A DNA stretch of 64,000 nucleotides, taken from assembly GCF_025643595.1 (NCBI RefSeq), contig NZ_CP102826.1, positions 1,240,001 through 1,304,000 of the forward strand. The letters run 5' to 3'. Source of the stretch: Saccharopolyspora rosea (GTDB lineage: Bacteria > Actinomycetota > Actinomycetes > Mycobacteriales > Pseudonocardiaceae). Each line of letters opens with the position of its first letter. Within the stretch, counting starts at the first letter, position 1. Made by a program: the position numbers and the translations under genes. Shown here one piece after another: positions 10,899-18,053 of the stretch. The notes under the pieces were generated by a model. It was given only the letters and a program-made list of their open reading frames with translations, made no database searches and had not been told where the DNA came from.

Positions 10899-10930
10899 AC
10901 GGGCCCCGGAACGCGCGTTCCGAGGCCCGT
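10899..10930. terminator. Bidirectional hairpin between convergent genes
   Basis: A 7-bp outer stem (10899-10905 with 10924-10930) encloses a palindrome with GGAAC and GTTCC arms. It fills the 43-bp gap between the RHS gene and the leftward methyltransferase. Confidence 0.6.
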
Positions 10931-10936
10931 GCCGGT

Positions 10937-11740
10937 TCAGCGCAGCAGGCCGACTCCGGCGTAGGCGTTGGCCCGGGCGATGTGCTCGGCCTCCACGGGA
11001 CCGTCCGGGCGCCACTGCGGGGCCGGGAGGAGACCGGGCGGCACCAGGGCGTAGCCGTTGAACAGCGGGGCGATGCGGTCCGCCGACCGCCACACGACGG
11101 GTGTCGGCGTGCGGGCCATGACCTGTTCGGCCTCGGCGACCTGCTCGCGGCTGGCGGCCAGCTGGGCGATGTGCGAGATCACCAGGTAGCTGCCCGGCAC
11201 GCACGCCTGCCGGTAGGCGGCGACGAGCGCCGCGGCCTCCGCGTCGTCGGTGACGAACGGCAGGATCGCCACGGCGAGCACCGCGACCGGCCGGTCGAAG
11301 TCGAGCAGATCGGCCACCCCCGGGGCCGACAGCACCGAGGCCGGGTCGCGGATGTCGGCCTGCGTGGTGGTCACCCCGTCCACACCGGCCAGCAGCCGGC
11401 GCCCGTGCGCGACCGCGACCGGTTCGATGTCCACGTAGGCCACCCGGGCGCGCGGGTTCGCCTCCTGCGCGATCTCGTGCACGTTGCCGACGGTGGGGAT
11501 GCCCGAGCCGAGGTCGAGGAACTGGTCGACGCCCACCGAGCACAGGTACCGCACCGCGCGGCCGAGGAACGCGCGGTTGCTCCGCGCGTAGGTGACCGCG
11601 TCGGGCATCGCCGCCTTGCCCGCTTCCGCCGCGACCCGGTCCACCTCGAAGTTGGCGGAGCCGCCCAGGTAGTAGTCGTACATCCGCGCCGCGTTCGGCC
11701 GGTCCACGTCGACGCCGCTGAGTTCGCTCGGTTCCTTCAT
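10937..11740 (-). CDS. SAV2177-type (Methyltransf_19/DUF574) SAM-dependent methyltransferase
   Basis: The protein has 267 residues and matches an actinobacteria-specific methyltransferase-like family that is often expanded in secondary-metabolite producers. The family N-terminus RPNAARMYDYYLGG is present at about residues 12-25, and the SAM-binding stretch FLDLGSGIPT follows near residue 70. The acidic strand AYVDIEPVAV would hold the ribose. ATG at 11740 is preceded on the minus strand by GGGGAGG, so this start is preferred over the longer frame. The substrate is unknown; members are annotated as methyltransferases mostly by fold. It stands between the convergent RHS gene and a MITE-like element. 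Confidence 0.88.
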   Translation of the reverse strand: MKEPSELSGVDVDRPNAARMYDYYLGGSANFEVDRVAAEAGKAAMPDAVTYARSNRAFLGRAVRYLCSVGVDQFLDLGSGIPTVGNVHEIAQEANPRARVAYVDIEPVAVAHGRRLLAGVDGVTTTQADIRDPASVLSAPGVADLLDFDRPVAVLAVAILPFVTDDAEAAALVAAYRQACVPGSYLVISHIAQLAASREQVAEAEQVMARTPTPVVWRSADRIAPLFNGYALVPPGLLPAPQWRPDGPVEAEHIARANAYAGVGLLR

Positions 11741-11806
11741 CGCGCCTCCCCGACATTGCGCCCTGTTGCGCGAGCCATCATCACATCCGGCCGGGGTGCG
11801 GCTCAG

Positions 11807-12087
11807 AGCCTGTCTTTGGACTCGTTTTGGGTGGCGGCGCCGGGAGTGGAACCTCAGCGGCCCGCCCGTCGCCCGACCACCGCCCCCCAAGGAGGCGCTG
11901 CGCGCCGCAGTCACATCGGCTCCGGGAGCCCCTCCTGATGTATGCCCAATACACGGCGGAGGGGCTGTCCTCGCGAGACGACCGCTGAGAACCCGCGGCG
12001 GTGCGGGTTGCTAGACCGCTCACCGAAAGAGAAAGCGGCTACCGCCGCTTGCCACGCCTCTTCCGGGAGCAGGTTCGAAGACAGGCA
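11807..12087. mobile_element. MITE-like non-autonomous element with 5-bp target duplication
   Basis: The ends carry imperfect terminal inverted repeats: GCCTGTCTTTGGA on the left (from 11808) and, reading inward from the right end at about 12086, GCCTGTCTTCGAA. The flanks show the same 5 bp, CTCAG, at 11802-11806 and 12088-12092, as expected for target-site duplication. The roughly 280-bp interior has no transposase frame, so it would depend on a transposase elsewhere. The end sequence resembles termini of transposons common in actinomycetes; that link is from memory. The right duplication contains the stop codon of the neighbouring methyltransferase gene. Confidence 0.65.
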
Positions 12088-12088
12088 C

Positions 12089-12787
12089 TCAGCTGTCCTT
12101 CCGCCAGACGTAGGCGGCGGAGATCGGGTGGTTGCGGAAGCGCTCCCACTTCGGCTTCACCGCCAGCCACGCGTCGTCGATGACGCCCTCGTGCAGTTCG
12201 ACCAGCCGCCATCCGGCGGCCAGCCCCGCCGCGACGTGGTCGCTGATGAGGTGGACGTGGGTGTCGATGGCCACCGGCTCGCCGCTGCCGCGGGTGTAGT
12301 GCGTCGGCATGCCCGCGGTCATGATGAAGTGCGGGTGGAAGGTCACCAGCACGAACGCGGCGCCCGGCGCCGCCAGCCGCGCCGCCTCCCGGTACAGCGG
12401 GTGCAGGTCGGGCAGGTGCTCGTCGACGAGCGAGGAGATCACCAGGTCGTAGGCCGACTCCGGCAGGCCGGTGTCGGTGACGTCGGCGGTCACCAGCCGG
12501 TCGTGGTCGCCCCGGCGGCGCGCCAGCTCCAGCATCTCCGGCGTCAGGTCCACCCCGTCGACGGCGGGCACGCCGCGGCCGCGCAGCCACGCACCGGTCC
12601 GGCCGGTGCCGCAGCCGAGGTCGGCGGCCCGGCGCACCGCCGCCCAGGACGGCTCCCGCAGCCGCTCCAGCACCCCGATGTCCATGACGTCCTCGACGGT
12701 CCGCTCGTAGCTGGCGACCCACTCGCCGTAGCCGGTGCGGACGTCGACCGTGCGGTAACCGCGGTTGTCGAAATCGCTGAACTCCAT
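12089..12787 (-). CDS. Class I SAM-dependent methyltransferase
   Basis: The protein has 232 residues with a clear Rossmann-type methyltransferase core. Motif I is ADLGCGTGRTG at about residues 55-65, the acidic post-I motif is VDGVDLTPEML near 78-88, and motif II is DLVISSLVDEHL around residue 115. The N-terminus GYRTVDVRTGYGEWVASYE fits small-molecule methyltransferases of this class. The substrate cannot be read. ATG 12787 begins MEFSDFDN; a purine-rich stretch precedes it. The TGA stop lies inside the 5-bp duplication of the adjacent MITE-like element, which leaves the frame intact. A 17-bp palindrome separates it from the phosphatase gene upstream. Confidence 0.88.
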   Translation of the reverse strand: MEFSDFDNRGYRTVDVRTGYGEWVASYERTVEDVMDIGVLERLREPSWAAVRRAADLGCGTGRTGAWLRGRGVPAVDGVDLTPEMLELARRRGDHDRLVTADVTDTGLPESAYDLVISSLVDEHLPDLHPLYREAARLAAPGAAFVLVTFHPHFIMTAGMPTHYTRGSGEPVAIDTHVHLISDHVAAGLAAGWRLVELHEGVIDDAWLAVKPKWERFRNHPISAAYVWRKDS

Positions 12788-12827
12788 GGCCGCGAGTCTT
12801 CCGGAGCGGGCATTCCCCGGAAAGCGA

Positions 12828-12861
12828 ATAGTTCCCCCGGGTGCGCACCCGGGGGAACTAT
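12828..12861 (-). terminator. Perfect 34-bp palindrome, terminator of the phosphatase gene
   Basis: Arms 12828-12844 and 12845-12861 are fully complementary over 17 bp. The palindrome lies 17 bp after the phosphatase stop and 40 bp before the start of the next leftward gene. A terminator is the likeliest role. Confidence 0.65.
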
Positions 12862-12877
12862 CAGTCCACTGTGGAGG

Positions 12878-13570
12878 TCACGGCAGCGAGTACATCGGGT
12901 TGGGGAGCTTGAAACCGCGCTCGGCGTGCCCGCCGTCGAGGTCGCTGCGCTGGTCGCCGATGCTGAGCAGCACGTCGTAGCCCTGCTTCTCGATCTCGGC
13001 GCGGGTGCCCGACTTGTAGGGCACCGCGGACGGTGCGTCGTCGTCGACCGGGCGCAGGTAGAGGCCGTTGGGCGCGGGGTAGCCCTGCTCGGTGAGGTTC
13101 GCGGCGGTGGCCTGGCGGAGCTCGGGATCCTCGCGGCGGCCGGTGACGAAGAACACCGCGACACCGTTGTCGTGGGCGTAGCGCACCAGGTCGCGGGTCG
13201 GTCCGATGGCGGTGAACTTGCGGTCCTTGGCGTACTCGTCGAAGGCGCCGCTGTCGTAGCCGAAGTCGTGCTGCTTCTCGAAGTCGTAGGTGGACAGCGC
13301 GGTGTCGTCGATGTCGAGCACGATCGCGGGTTTGGTGACGCCGTCGTGCAGGCGCCGTTGCACGAAGTCGCGGGCCTGCTGGTCGACGCCGGCGAGGTCG
13401 CGGTCCCAGGCGCCCGAGTCGTGGTAGCGCTCGACGGCGTTCTTGGCGTCGGTGAGGTTCGTCGGCTCGGTACCCGTGCCGGTCGGCGGCGCGGCGAGCG
13501 CTGAACCGGCGCCGACGAGACCGGCGGCGGCGACGGTGGCCAGGCAGACCCGGATCGCTCGTGATGGCAT
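12878..13570 (-). CDS. Secreted HAD-superfamily acid phosphatase (class III/B-like)
   Basis: The 230-residue protein begins with a signal peptide (residues 1-27, hydrophobic VCLATVAAAGLVGAGSALA followed by APPTG). It should be exported by the Sec route. The HAD nucleophile motif DIDDT is at 86-90, motif II TGR at 143-145 and the metal-binding IGDQRSD at 204-210. This order and length match the HAD acid phosphatase family related to plant vegetative storage proteins and bacterial class III enzymes. It would release phosphate from organic esters outside the membrane. ATG 13570 has GGGGAAGG upstream. The gene is divergent from adenine deaminase across 398 bp, and a perfect palindrome follows it. 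Confidence 0.9.
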   Translation of the reverse strand: MPSRAIRVCLATVAAAGLVGAGSALAAPPTGTGTEPTNLTDAKNAVERYHDSGAWDRDLAGVDQQARDFVQRRLHDGVTKPAIVLDIDDTALSTYDFEKQHDFGYDSGAFDEYAKDRKFTAIGPTRDLVRYAHDNGVAVFFVTGRREDPELRQATAANLTEQGYPAPNGLYLRPVDDDAPSAVPYKSGTRAEIEKQGYDVLLSIGDQRSDLDGGHAERGFKLPNPMYSLP

Positions 13571-13688
13571 GTGCACCTTCCCCTGGGACGGCGGACGTGG
13601 TCTGTGAGGATCGCGTGGATCCGTCGGCGCGGCGGGCACGCCACGCCGGTGCCGGGAGCGCCGGGCCGGAACGGACCGACGCGTGGGG

Positions 13689-13837
13689 AAAACGGTTTCC
13701 GCGACGCGCAGCGTGCCGCCGTCGAGGTGACGTTGTCAACAACTGGAGAACGGAGCGCGAACCCGAGAGGCGCGCCCCCCGCCCTGCCCCGGAGTGGAAC
13801 GCCGCAGGTCAACAGTCGATGAAACCGTTTACCATCG
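13689..13837. promoter_or_regulatory. Divergent control region with inverted AAACCGTTT motifs
   Basis: The 398-bp gap between the phosphatase and deaminase genes (13571-13968) holds no gene. It contains AAACGGTTTCC at 13690-13700 and a 21-bp dyad at 13817-13837, CGATG-N11-CATCG, enclosing AAACCGTTT. The core of one site is the reverse complement of the other. A near-palindrome GTTGTCAACAAC lies at 13732-13743. Such CG-centred A/T-flanked dyads resemble operators of LacI- or TetR-type repressors; the regulator is unknown. Confidence 0.35.
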
Positions 13838-13968
13838 ACGGGACTGGACGATCGCATGAAAACGCGCGGCACCGCCGCCGCGCGTTCGGTGCTTCGCACG
13901 ATGGCCGGTGACCGGCGGCGCTTGGTGTACTGAGCCGTCCGCCGAGGCCGAGGAGAGGGAGGAAACCA

Positions 13969-14949
13969 GTGTCGTTGGGCATGGCGCTGCCGAAGGCCGA
14001 ACTGCACCTGCACATCGAGGGCACGCTGGAGCCGGAGCTGGTCTTCGAGTGCGCCCGCCGCAACGGCGTGTCCCTGCCCTTCGCCACTGTGGACGAACTG
14101 CGCCGCCGCTACGTCTTCGACGATCTGCAGTCCTTCCTGGACCTCTACTACCTGGCGATGGGCGTGCTGCGCACGGCCCGGGACTTCACCGACATGACCG
14201 ACGCCTACCTGGCCAGGGCGCGGGAGCAGGGCGTCCGGCACGCGGAGATCTTCTTCGACCCGCAGGCGCACCTCTCCCGCGGCGTGCCGCTGCGCGAGGT
14301 GGTCGACGGGCTCACGGCCTCGTTGCGCACCAGCGAGCAGCGGTTCGGGATCTCGACCCGGCTGATCGCGTGCTTCCTGCGCGATCAGGGCCCGGACGAG
14401 GCGATGGCCATCTGGGAGGCGCTGCGGCCGCACCTCGGCGACATCCACGGCGCGGGGCTGGACTCGGCCGAGGTCGGCCACCCGCCGCAGGACTTCGCCC
14501 CGGTGTTCGCCCGGGCCCGCGAAGCGGGTCTGCACCTGGTCGCGCACGCCGGGGAGGAAGGTCCGGCCGACTACGTCTGGCAGGCCCTCGACGTGCTCGG
14601 CGTGCAGCGCGTGGACCACGGCATCCGCGCGGTCGAGGACCCGGAGCTGCTGCGCCGCCTGGCCCGCGAGCGGACCCCGCTGACGGTGTGCCCGCTGTCG
14701 AACGTCCGGCTGCGCTGCGTCCCGCGCCTGGCCGAGCACCCGCTGCCGCGCCTGGTCGACGCGGGCGTGCTGGTGACGCTCAACTCCGACGACCCGGCCT
14801 ACTTCGGCGGCTACGTCGGCGAGAACTTCGCCGCCGTGCAGCGGGAACTCGGCTTCGACGACGCGGCGATGCGCGAGTTCGCGGCGAACTCCTTCCGCGC
14901 GTCGTTCCTGCCAGCGGACCGGCGCGAGGCGTACCTCGCGCAGCTGTGA
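13969..14949 (+). CDS. Adenine deaminase of the adenosine-deaminase family
   Basis: The 326-residue protein has the metal-dependent deaminase signature. HLHIEG (H13, H15) is near the N-terminus, VAHAGEEG (H193, E196) supplies the next metal ligand and the catalytic Glu, then DHG at 216-218 and NSDDPAYFGGY at 272-282. The combination of VGHPP, CPLSN and SDDPAYFGGYV resembles the Pseudomonas/fungal type that deaminates adenine to hypoxanthine rather than adenosine, so adenine is the preferred substrate call. It acts in purine salvage in the cytoplasm. GTG 13969 is preceded by GAGAGGGAGG; ATG 13981 (MALPKAE) is an in-frame alternative. It is convergent with pobA across a strong hairpin. Confidence 0.88.
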   Translation: MSLGMALPKAELHLHIEGTLEPELVFECARRNGVSLPFATVDELRRRYVFDDLQSFLDLYYLAMGVLRTARDFTDMTDAYLARAREQGVRHAEIFFDPQAHLSRGVPLREVVDGLTASLRTSEQRFGISTRLIACFLRDQGPDEAMAIWEALRPHLGDIHGAGLDSAEVGHPPQDFAPVFARAREAGLHLVAHAGEEGPADYVWQALDVLGVQRVDHGIRAVEDPELLRRLARERTPLTVCPLSNVRLRCVPRLAEHPLPRLVDAGVLVTLNSDDPAYFGGYVGENFAAVQRELGFDDAAMREFAANSFRASFLPADRREAYLAQL

Positions 14950-14952
14950 CCG

Positions 14953-14985
14953 GGTTCCCCCGGGGCGGCCCGCCCCGGGGGAACC
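14953..14985. terminator. Bidirectional terminator between deaminase and pobA
   Basis: A 16-bp GC-rich arm (14953-14968) is complementary to 14970-14985. It lies exactly between two convergent stop codons. Confidence 0.75.
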
Positions 14986-14994
14986 AGCGCGGTG

Positions 14995-16167
14995 TCAGCG
15001 CTTCGGCATGCCGACGTAGTTCTCCGCCAGCGTCGTCTCCGCGGCCTTCGAGGTGCGCAGGTAGTCGAACTGGGAGCGCTGCAGACGGCGGTCGAACTCG
15101 GCGTCCGGACCGCCGAAGCGGTGCGTGATCGAGGTCATCCACCACGAGAAGTGCTGCACGCGCCACACCCGCTCCAGGCACGCGGCGGAGTAGGTGTCCA
15201 GCCCGGTGCTGCTGCCGGTGCGGTAGAAGTCCACGATGGACTCCGCCAGTCGGTCCACATCGGACACGGCGAGGTTCAGGCCCTTGGCGCCGGTGGGCGG
15301 CACGATGTGGGCCGAGTCGCCCGCCAGGAACAACCGGCCGTAGCGCATCGGCTCGGCGACGAAGCTGCGCATCGCTGTCACGCCCTTGTCGACGATCGGG
15401 CCCTCCTCCAGCTTCCACCCGGGCGCGCCCAGGCGGGTGCGCAGTTCGGCCCAGATGCGCTCGTCCGGCCACTGCTCCAGCGGCTCGTCGGGCTCGCACT
15501 GCAGGTAGAAGCGGCTCAACGTGGCCGAGCGCATGCTGTGCAGTGCGAAACCGTTGGCGTGGTTGGCGTAGATCAGCTCGTCCGAGGACGGGCCGACGGT
15601 GGCCAGGATCCCCAGCCAGCCGAACGGGTAGACCCGCTCGTAGACCTTGCGGATGCCGTCGGGGATGGTTTCCCGGCAGACGCCGTGGAAACCGTCGCAC
15701 CCCGCGACGAAGTCCGCCCGCAGCTCGTGCTCGACGCCGTCGTGCGTGAAGCGGACGTGCGGCTGCTCGGTCGTCACGTCGTGCACGCTGAGGTCGGAGA
15801 CCTCGAAGTACACCTTCCCGCCGTCGGCGCGGCGGCGTTCGTTGAGGTCCTTGACGACCTCCTGCTGGCCGTAGACGCTGATCGCCCGCCCGGTCAGCTC
15901 GGTGAAGGGGATGTGCAGCCGCTCGTCGTCGAACTGCAGGTGCACGCCGTTGTGCACGTCGCCCTCGCGATCCATGCGCTCGCCGACACCCGCCTCCCGC
16001 AGGAGGTCCATGGTGCCCTGTTCGAGCACTCCGGCGCGCACTCGCTGCTGGACGTACTCCTGGCTGCGCCGCTCCAGCACCACCGAGTCGACGCCCTGCA
16101 GGTGGAGCAGGTGGGACAGCAGCAGTCCAGCGGGGCCTCCGCCCACGATGGCGACCTGAGTACGCAT
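14995..16167 (-). CDS. pobA: 4-hydroxybenzoate 3-monooxygenase
   Basis: This 390-residue flavoprotein hydroxylates 4-hydroxybenzoate to protocatechuate using FAD, NAD(P)H and oxygen, and so feeds the beta-ketoadipate pathway. The FAD GxGxxG motif is VAIVGGGPAG at residues 5-14. The second flavin motif, GDSAHIVPPTGAKGLN, is near residue 285, and YVQQRVRAGVLEQGT follows the first helix as in PobA proteins. ATG 16167 (MRTQVAIV) is preceded by GGAAGGAAAC, so it is preferred to the longer frame. No protocatechuate genes are adjacent. A perfect 17-bp palindrome of IclR type lies 72 bp upstream, which suggests pathway-specific control. Confidence 0.95.
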   Translation of the reverse strand: MRTQVAIVGGGPAGLLLSHLLHLQGVDSVVLERRSQEYVQQRVRAGVLEQGTMDLLREAGVGERMDREGDVHNGVHLQFDDERLHIPFTELTGRAISVYGQQEVVKDLNERRRADGGKVYFEVSDLSVHDVTTEQPHVRFTHDGVEHELRADFVAGCDGFHGVCRETIPDGIRKVYERVYPFGWLGILATVGPSSDELIYANHANGFALHSMRSATLSRFYLQCEPDEPLEQWPDERIWAELRTRLGAPGWKLEEGPIVDKGVTAMRSFVAEPMRYGRLFLAGDSAHIVPPTGAKGLNLAVSDVDRLAESIVDFYRTGSSTGLDTYSAACLERVWRVQHFSWWMTSITHRFGGPDAEFDRRLQRSQFDYLRTSKAAETTLAENYVGMPKR

Positions 16168-16238
16168 GAAACCCGTTTCCTTCCGTGGCTTGGACCACCT
16201 CACTGTTGAACCGGCCACCCCGCTCGGCCGATAGCTGC

Positions 16239-16255
16239 CTTCCGCTCAGCGGAAG
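16239..16255. promoter_or_regulatory. Palindromic operator candidate upstream of pobA (IclR-like)
   Basis: The 17-bp sequence CTTCCGCTCAGCGGAAG has perfect 8-bp arms around a central C. Operators of actinobacterial IclR-family regulators, including those for aromatic catabolism, often have the TTCCGC-N3-GCGGAA pattern. Its position 72 bp upstream of pobA fits a promoter-proximal site. No iclR gene is in the window. Confidence 0.5.
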
Positions 16256-16392
16256 GGTGATTGGCCCAGGTCACAGGCTTGTGCGCGAGAGTCCCGCTGG
16301 ACATCGGCGTCCTGGACCCGCCGAGGCGGTGCGCCGCTGGCAACAGGACCGCCCGCGGCGGAGCGGGACGGGACGCCGGTGCGGTGGGGCGA

Positions 16393-17217
16393 TCAGGACA
16401 CGTCGCCGACCACGGTGACGAACTCGTCGAGCCGCCGCAGCGTCTCGTCCCGCGGCTCGGTGGGCAGGTAGAACAGCGTGCGGTCCACGCCCGCGGCCTT
16501 GTAGGACTCGATCGTGGCCGCGTCGCGCGGTGCCGCGTACACCGTGACCGGGACCCGCCACCCGGCCCGGTCGCGCACCTCGGCGATGCGGTCGGCGAGG
16601 TCCTCGGTGCCGCCGCGCGGCAGCCAGCCGCCGCCGTACTCGGCGACCCGGCGCACGGCGCGCGGGCTCTCGCCGCCGACGTAGATCGGCGGGTGCGGCT
16701 GCTGCACCGGTTTGGGCCAGGCGTAGATCGGGTCGAAGTCGACGTGGTGGCCGTGGAACTCGGCCTGCTCGGCGGTCCAGATCTCGCGCATCGCCCGGAT
16801 CCGTTCGTCCATCAGCGCGCCGCGGGTCGCCGGGTCCGTGCCGTGGTTGCGCATCTCCTCCCGGTTCCACCCGGCGCCGACGCCGAGCACCGCCCGGCCA
16901 CCGGACACCACGTCGAGGCTGGCGACCTCCTTGGCGGTGGTGATCGGGTCGCGTTCCACGATCAGGGCGATGCCGGTGCCGACGACGAGCCGCTCGGTGA
17001 CCGCGGCGACGACGCCGAGCGCCACGAACGGATCGAGCGTGCGGTAGTAGATCCGGGGCAGGTCGCCGCCTCCCGGGTACGGCGTCTCGCGGCTGGCGGG
17101 GATGTGGGTGTGCTCGGCGACGAACAGCGCGTCGAACCCCCGGTGCTCCAGCGCTCGTCCGAGTTCCGCGGCCGCGATGCCCTCGTCGGTGATGAATGTG
17201 GAGACGCCGAACTTCAT
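16393..17217 (-). CDS. LLM-class F420-dependent oxidoreductase
   Basis: The 274-residue protein belongs to the luciferase-like TIM-barrel family. Seen in the sequence are MKFGVSTFITD at the start, FVAEHTHIP near residue 35, VGTGIALIVERDPITTAKEVASLD in the middle and GRAVLGVGAGWNREEM near residue 105. This pattern matches the Rv2161c-like subgroup that uses reduced F420. The substrate is unknown. ATG 17217 has GGGAGG upstream on the minus strand and is preferred over the longer open frame. The gene runs away from pobA's promoter region by 225 bp and is divergent from the sigma-factor gene. Confidence 0.88.
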   Translation of the reverse strand: MKFGVSTFITDEGIAAAELGRALEHRGFDALFVAEHTHIPASRETPYPGGGDLPRIYYRTLDPFVALGVVAAVTERLVVGTGIALIVERDPITTAKEVASLDVVSGGRAVLGVGAGWNREEMRNHGTDPATRGALMDERIRAMREIWTAEQAEFHGHHVDFDPIYAWPKPVQQPHPPIYVGGESPRAVRRVAEYGGGWLPRGGTEDLADRIAEVRDRAGWRVPVTVYAAPRDAATIESYKAAGVDRTLFYLPTEPRDETLRRLDEFVTVVGDVS

Positions 17218-17561
17218 CCGACCGGACCTCCCGTACCCGTCGCCGACCGTGCGCGCTCCGACGGTAGTCCAGTCGACCGGCCTCGGCATGATCCGGACGG
17301 AGTACGGGCGGCGGCGATGATGATCTTCGTTCGGATCGCCGGTAGGCTTCGCGCCCGGGCGAGGAGCGTGATCGCGACCCGGTGATCGCGACGAAGGAAG
17401 TGGTTCGCCGCGCGCAACCGTGGAGGGGGGCTCGGGCGTCGTGCAGGGATGTGACGGTGTCGATCGCATTGCCCGTGACCGCCTGCTCCGGCGGGGAACC
17501 GGAGACCGCGACGTGCCCGAGTCCCCGTTCCGGGGCCTGGTCCGGTGACGGGCGGGCGGCC
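17218..17561. other. Divergent gap between the oxidoreductase and sigma-factor genes
   Basis: About 344 bp are without a supported gene. The sigma-factor frame stays open through part of it (from 17382), but the residues there are low-complexity and unlike the family. No strong repeat is seen. Confidence 0.35.
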
Positions 17562-18053
17562 ATGGACGAACTGACGACCAAGCTGACCGACCTCTACCAG
17601 GAGAACTACCGCCAGCTGCTGCGGATCGCCGTGCTCCTGGTGGACGACCGGGCGGCGGCGGAGGACATCGTGCAGGACGCGTACGTGCGGGTCTTCGACT
17701 CGCGCGCTCGCCTGCGCGATCCGGACAAGGCGCTGGCGTTCCTGCGCCAGAGCGTGCTGAACCGGGCCCGTTCCGCGCTGCGCAGGCGGTTGGTCGCCAA
17801 GAAGTACCAGCCCCGGCTGGCCACCCAGGACGTCCAGCCGGACGACACCGGGCGCGGCCTCGACCGCGCCGTGCTCGCCGCCGCGCTGGCGCAGCTGCCG
17901 CGGCGGCAGCGCGAGGCCGTGGTGCTCCGCTACTACGCCGACCTCAGCGAGGCCCGCACCGCCGAGGTGATGGGCTGCAGCCAGGGCGCGGTGAAGTCGT
18001 ACTGCTCGCGGGGCGTGGCGCGGCTGTCGGATCTGCTGGGGGAGCGGGTGTGA
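17562..18053 (+). CDS. ECF RNA polymerase sigma factor (SigE/SigM-like subfamily)
   Basis: The 163-residue protein has the two-domain ECF layout. Region 2 is at about residues 10-75 with LLVDDRAAAEDIVQDAYVRVF. Region 4 is at about 108-155 with LPRRQREAVVLRYYADLS, followed by the helix-turn-helix MGCSQGAVKSYCSRGVARL. The pattern fits the SigE family common in actinomycetes. The ATG at 17562 places region 2 at the N-terminus as usual; the longer frame adds unrelated sequence. It overlaps the next gene by 4 bp (GTGA), and that gene encodes a membrane protein, so a sigma/anti-sigma pair responding to an envelope signal is likely. Confidence 0.9.
   Translation: MDELTTKLTDLYQENYRQLLRIAVLLVDDRAAAEDIVQDAYVRVFDSRARLRDPDKALAFLRQSVLNRARSALRRRLVAKKYQPRLATQDVQPDDTGRGLDRAVLAAALAQLPRRQREAVVLRYYADLSEARTAEVMGCSQGAVKSYCSRGVARLSDLLGERV

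Noticed and set aside
10893-11756. Immunity gene of the RHS toxin downstream
   Set aside because: The only gene there is a leftward SAV2177-type methyltransferase with its own promoter side away from the toxin; nothing suggests an immunity role.
13732-13743. GTTGTCAACAAC as a -35 promoter element
   Set aside because: The TTGACA on the minus strand has no -10 element at a suitable distance, so it is kept only as a minor dyad within the control region.
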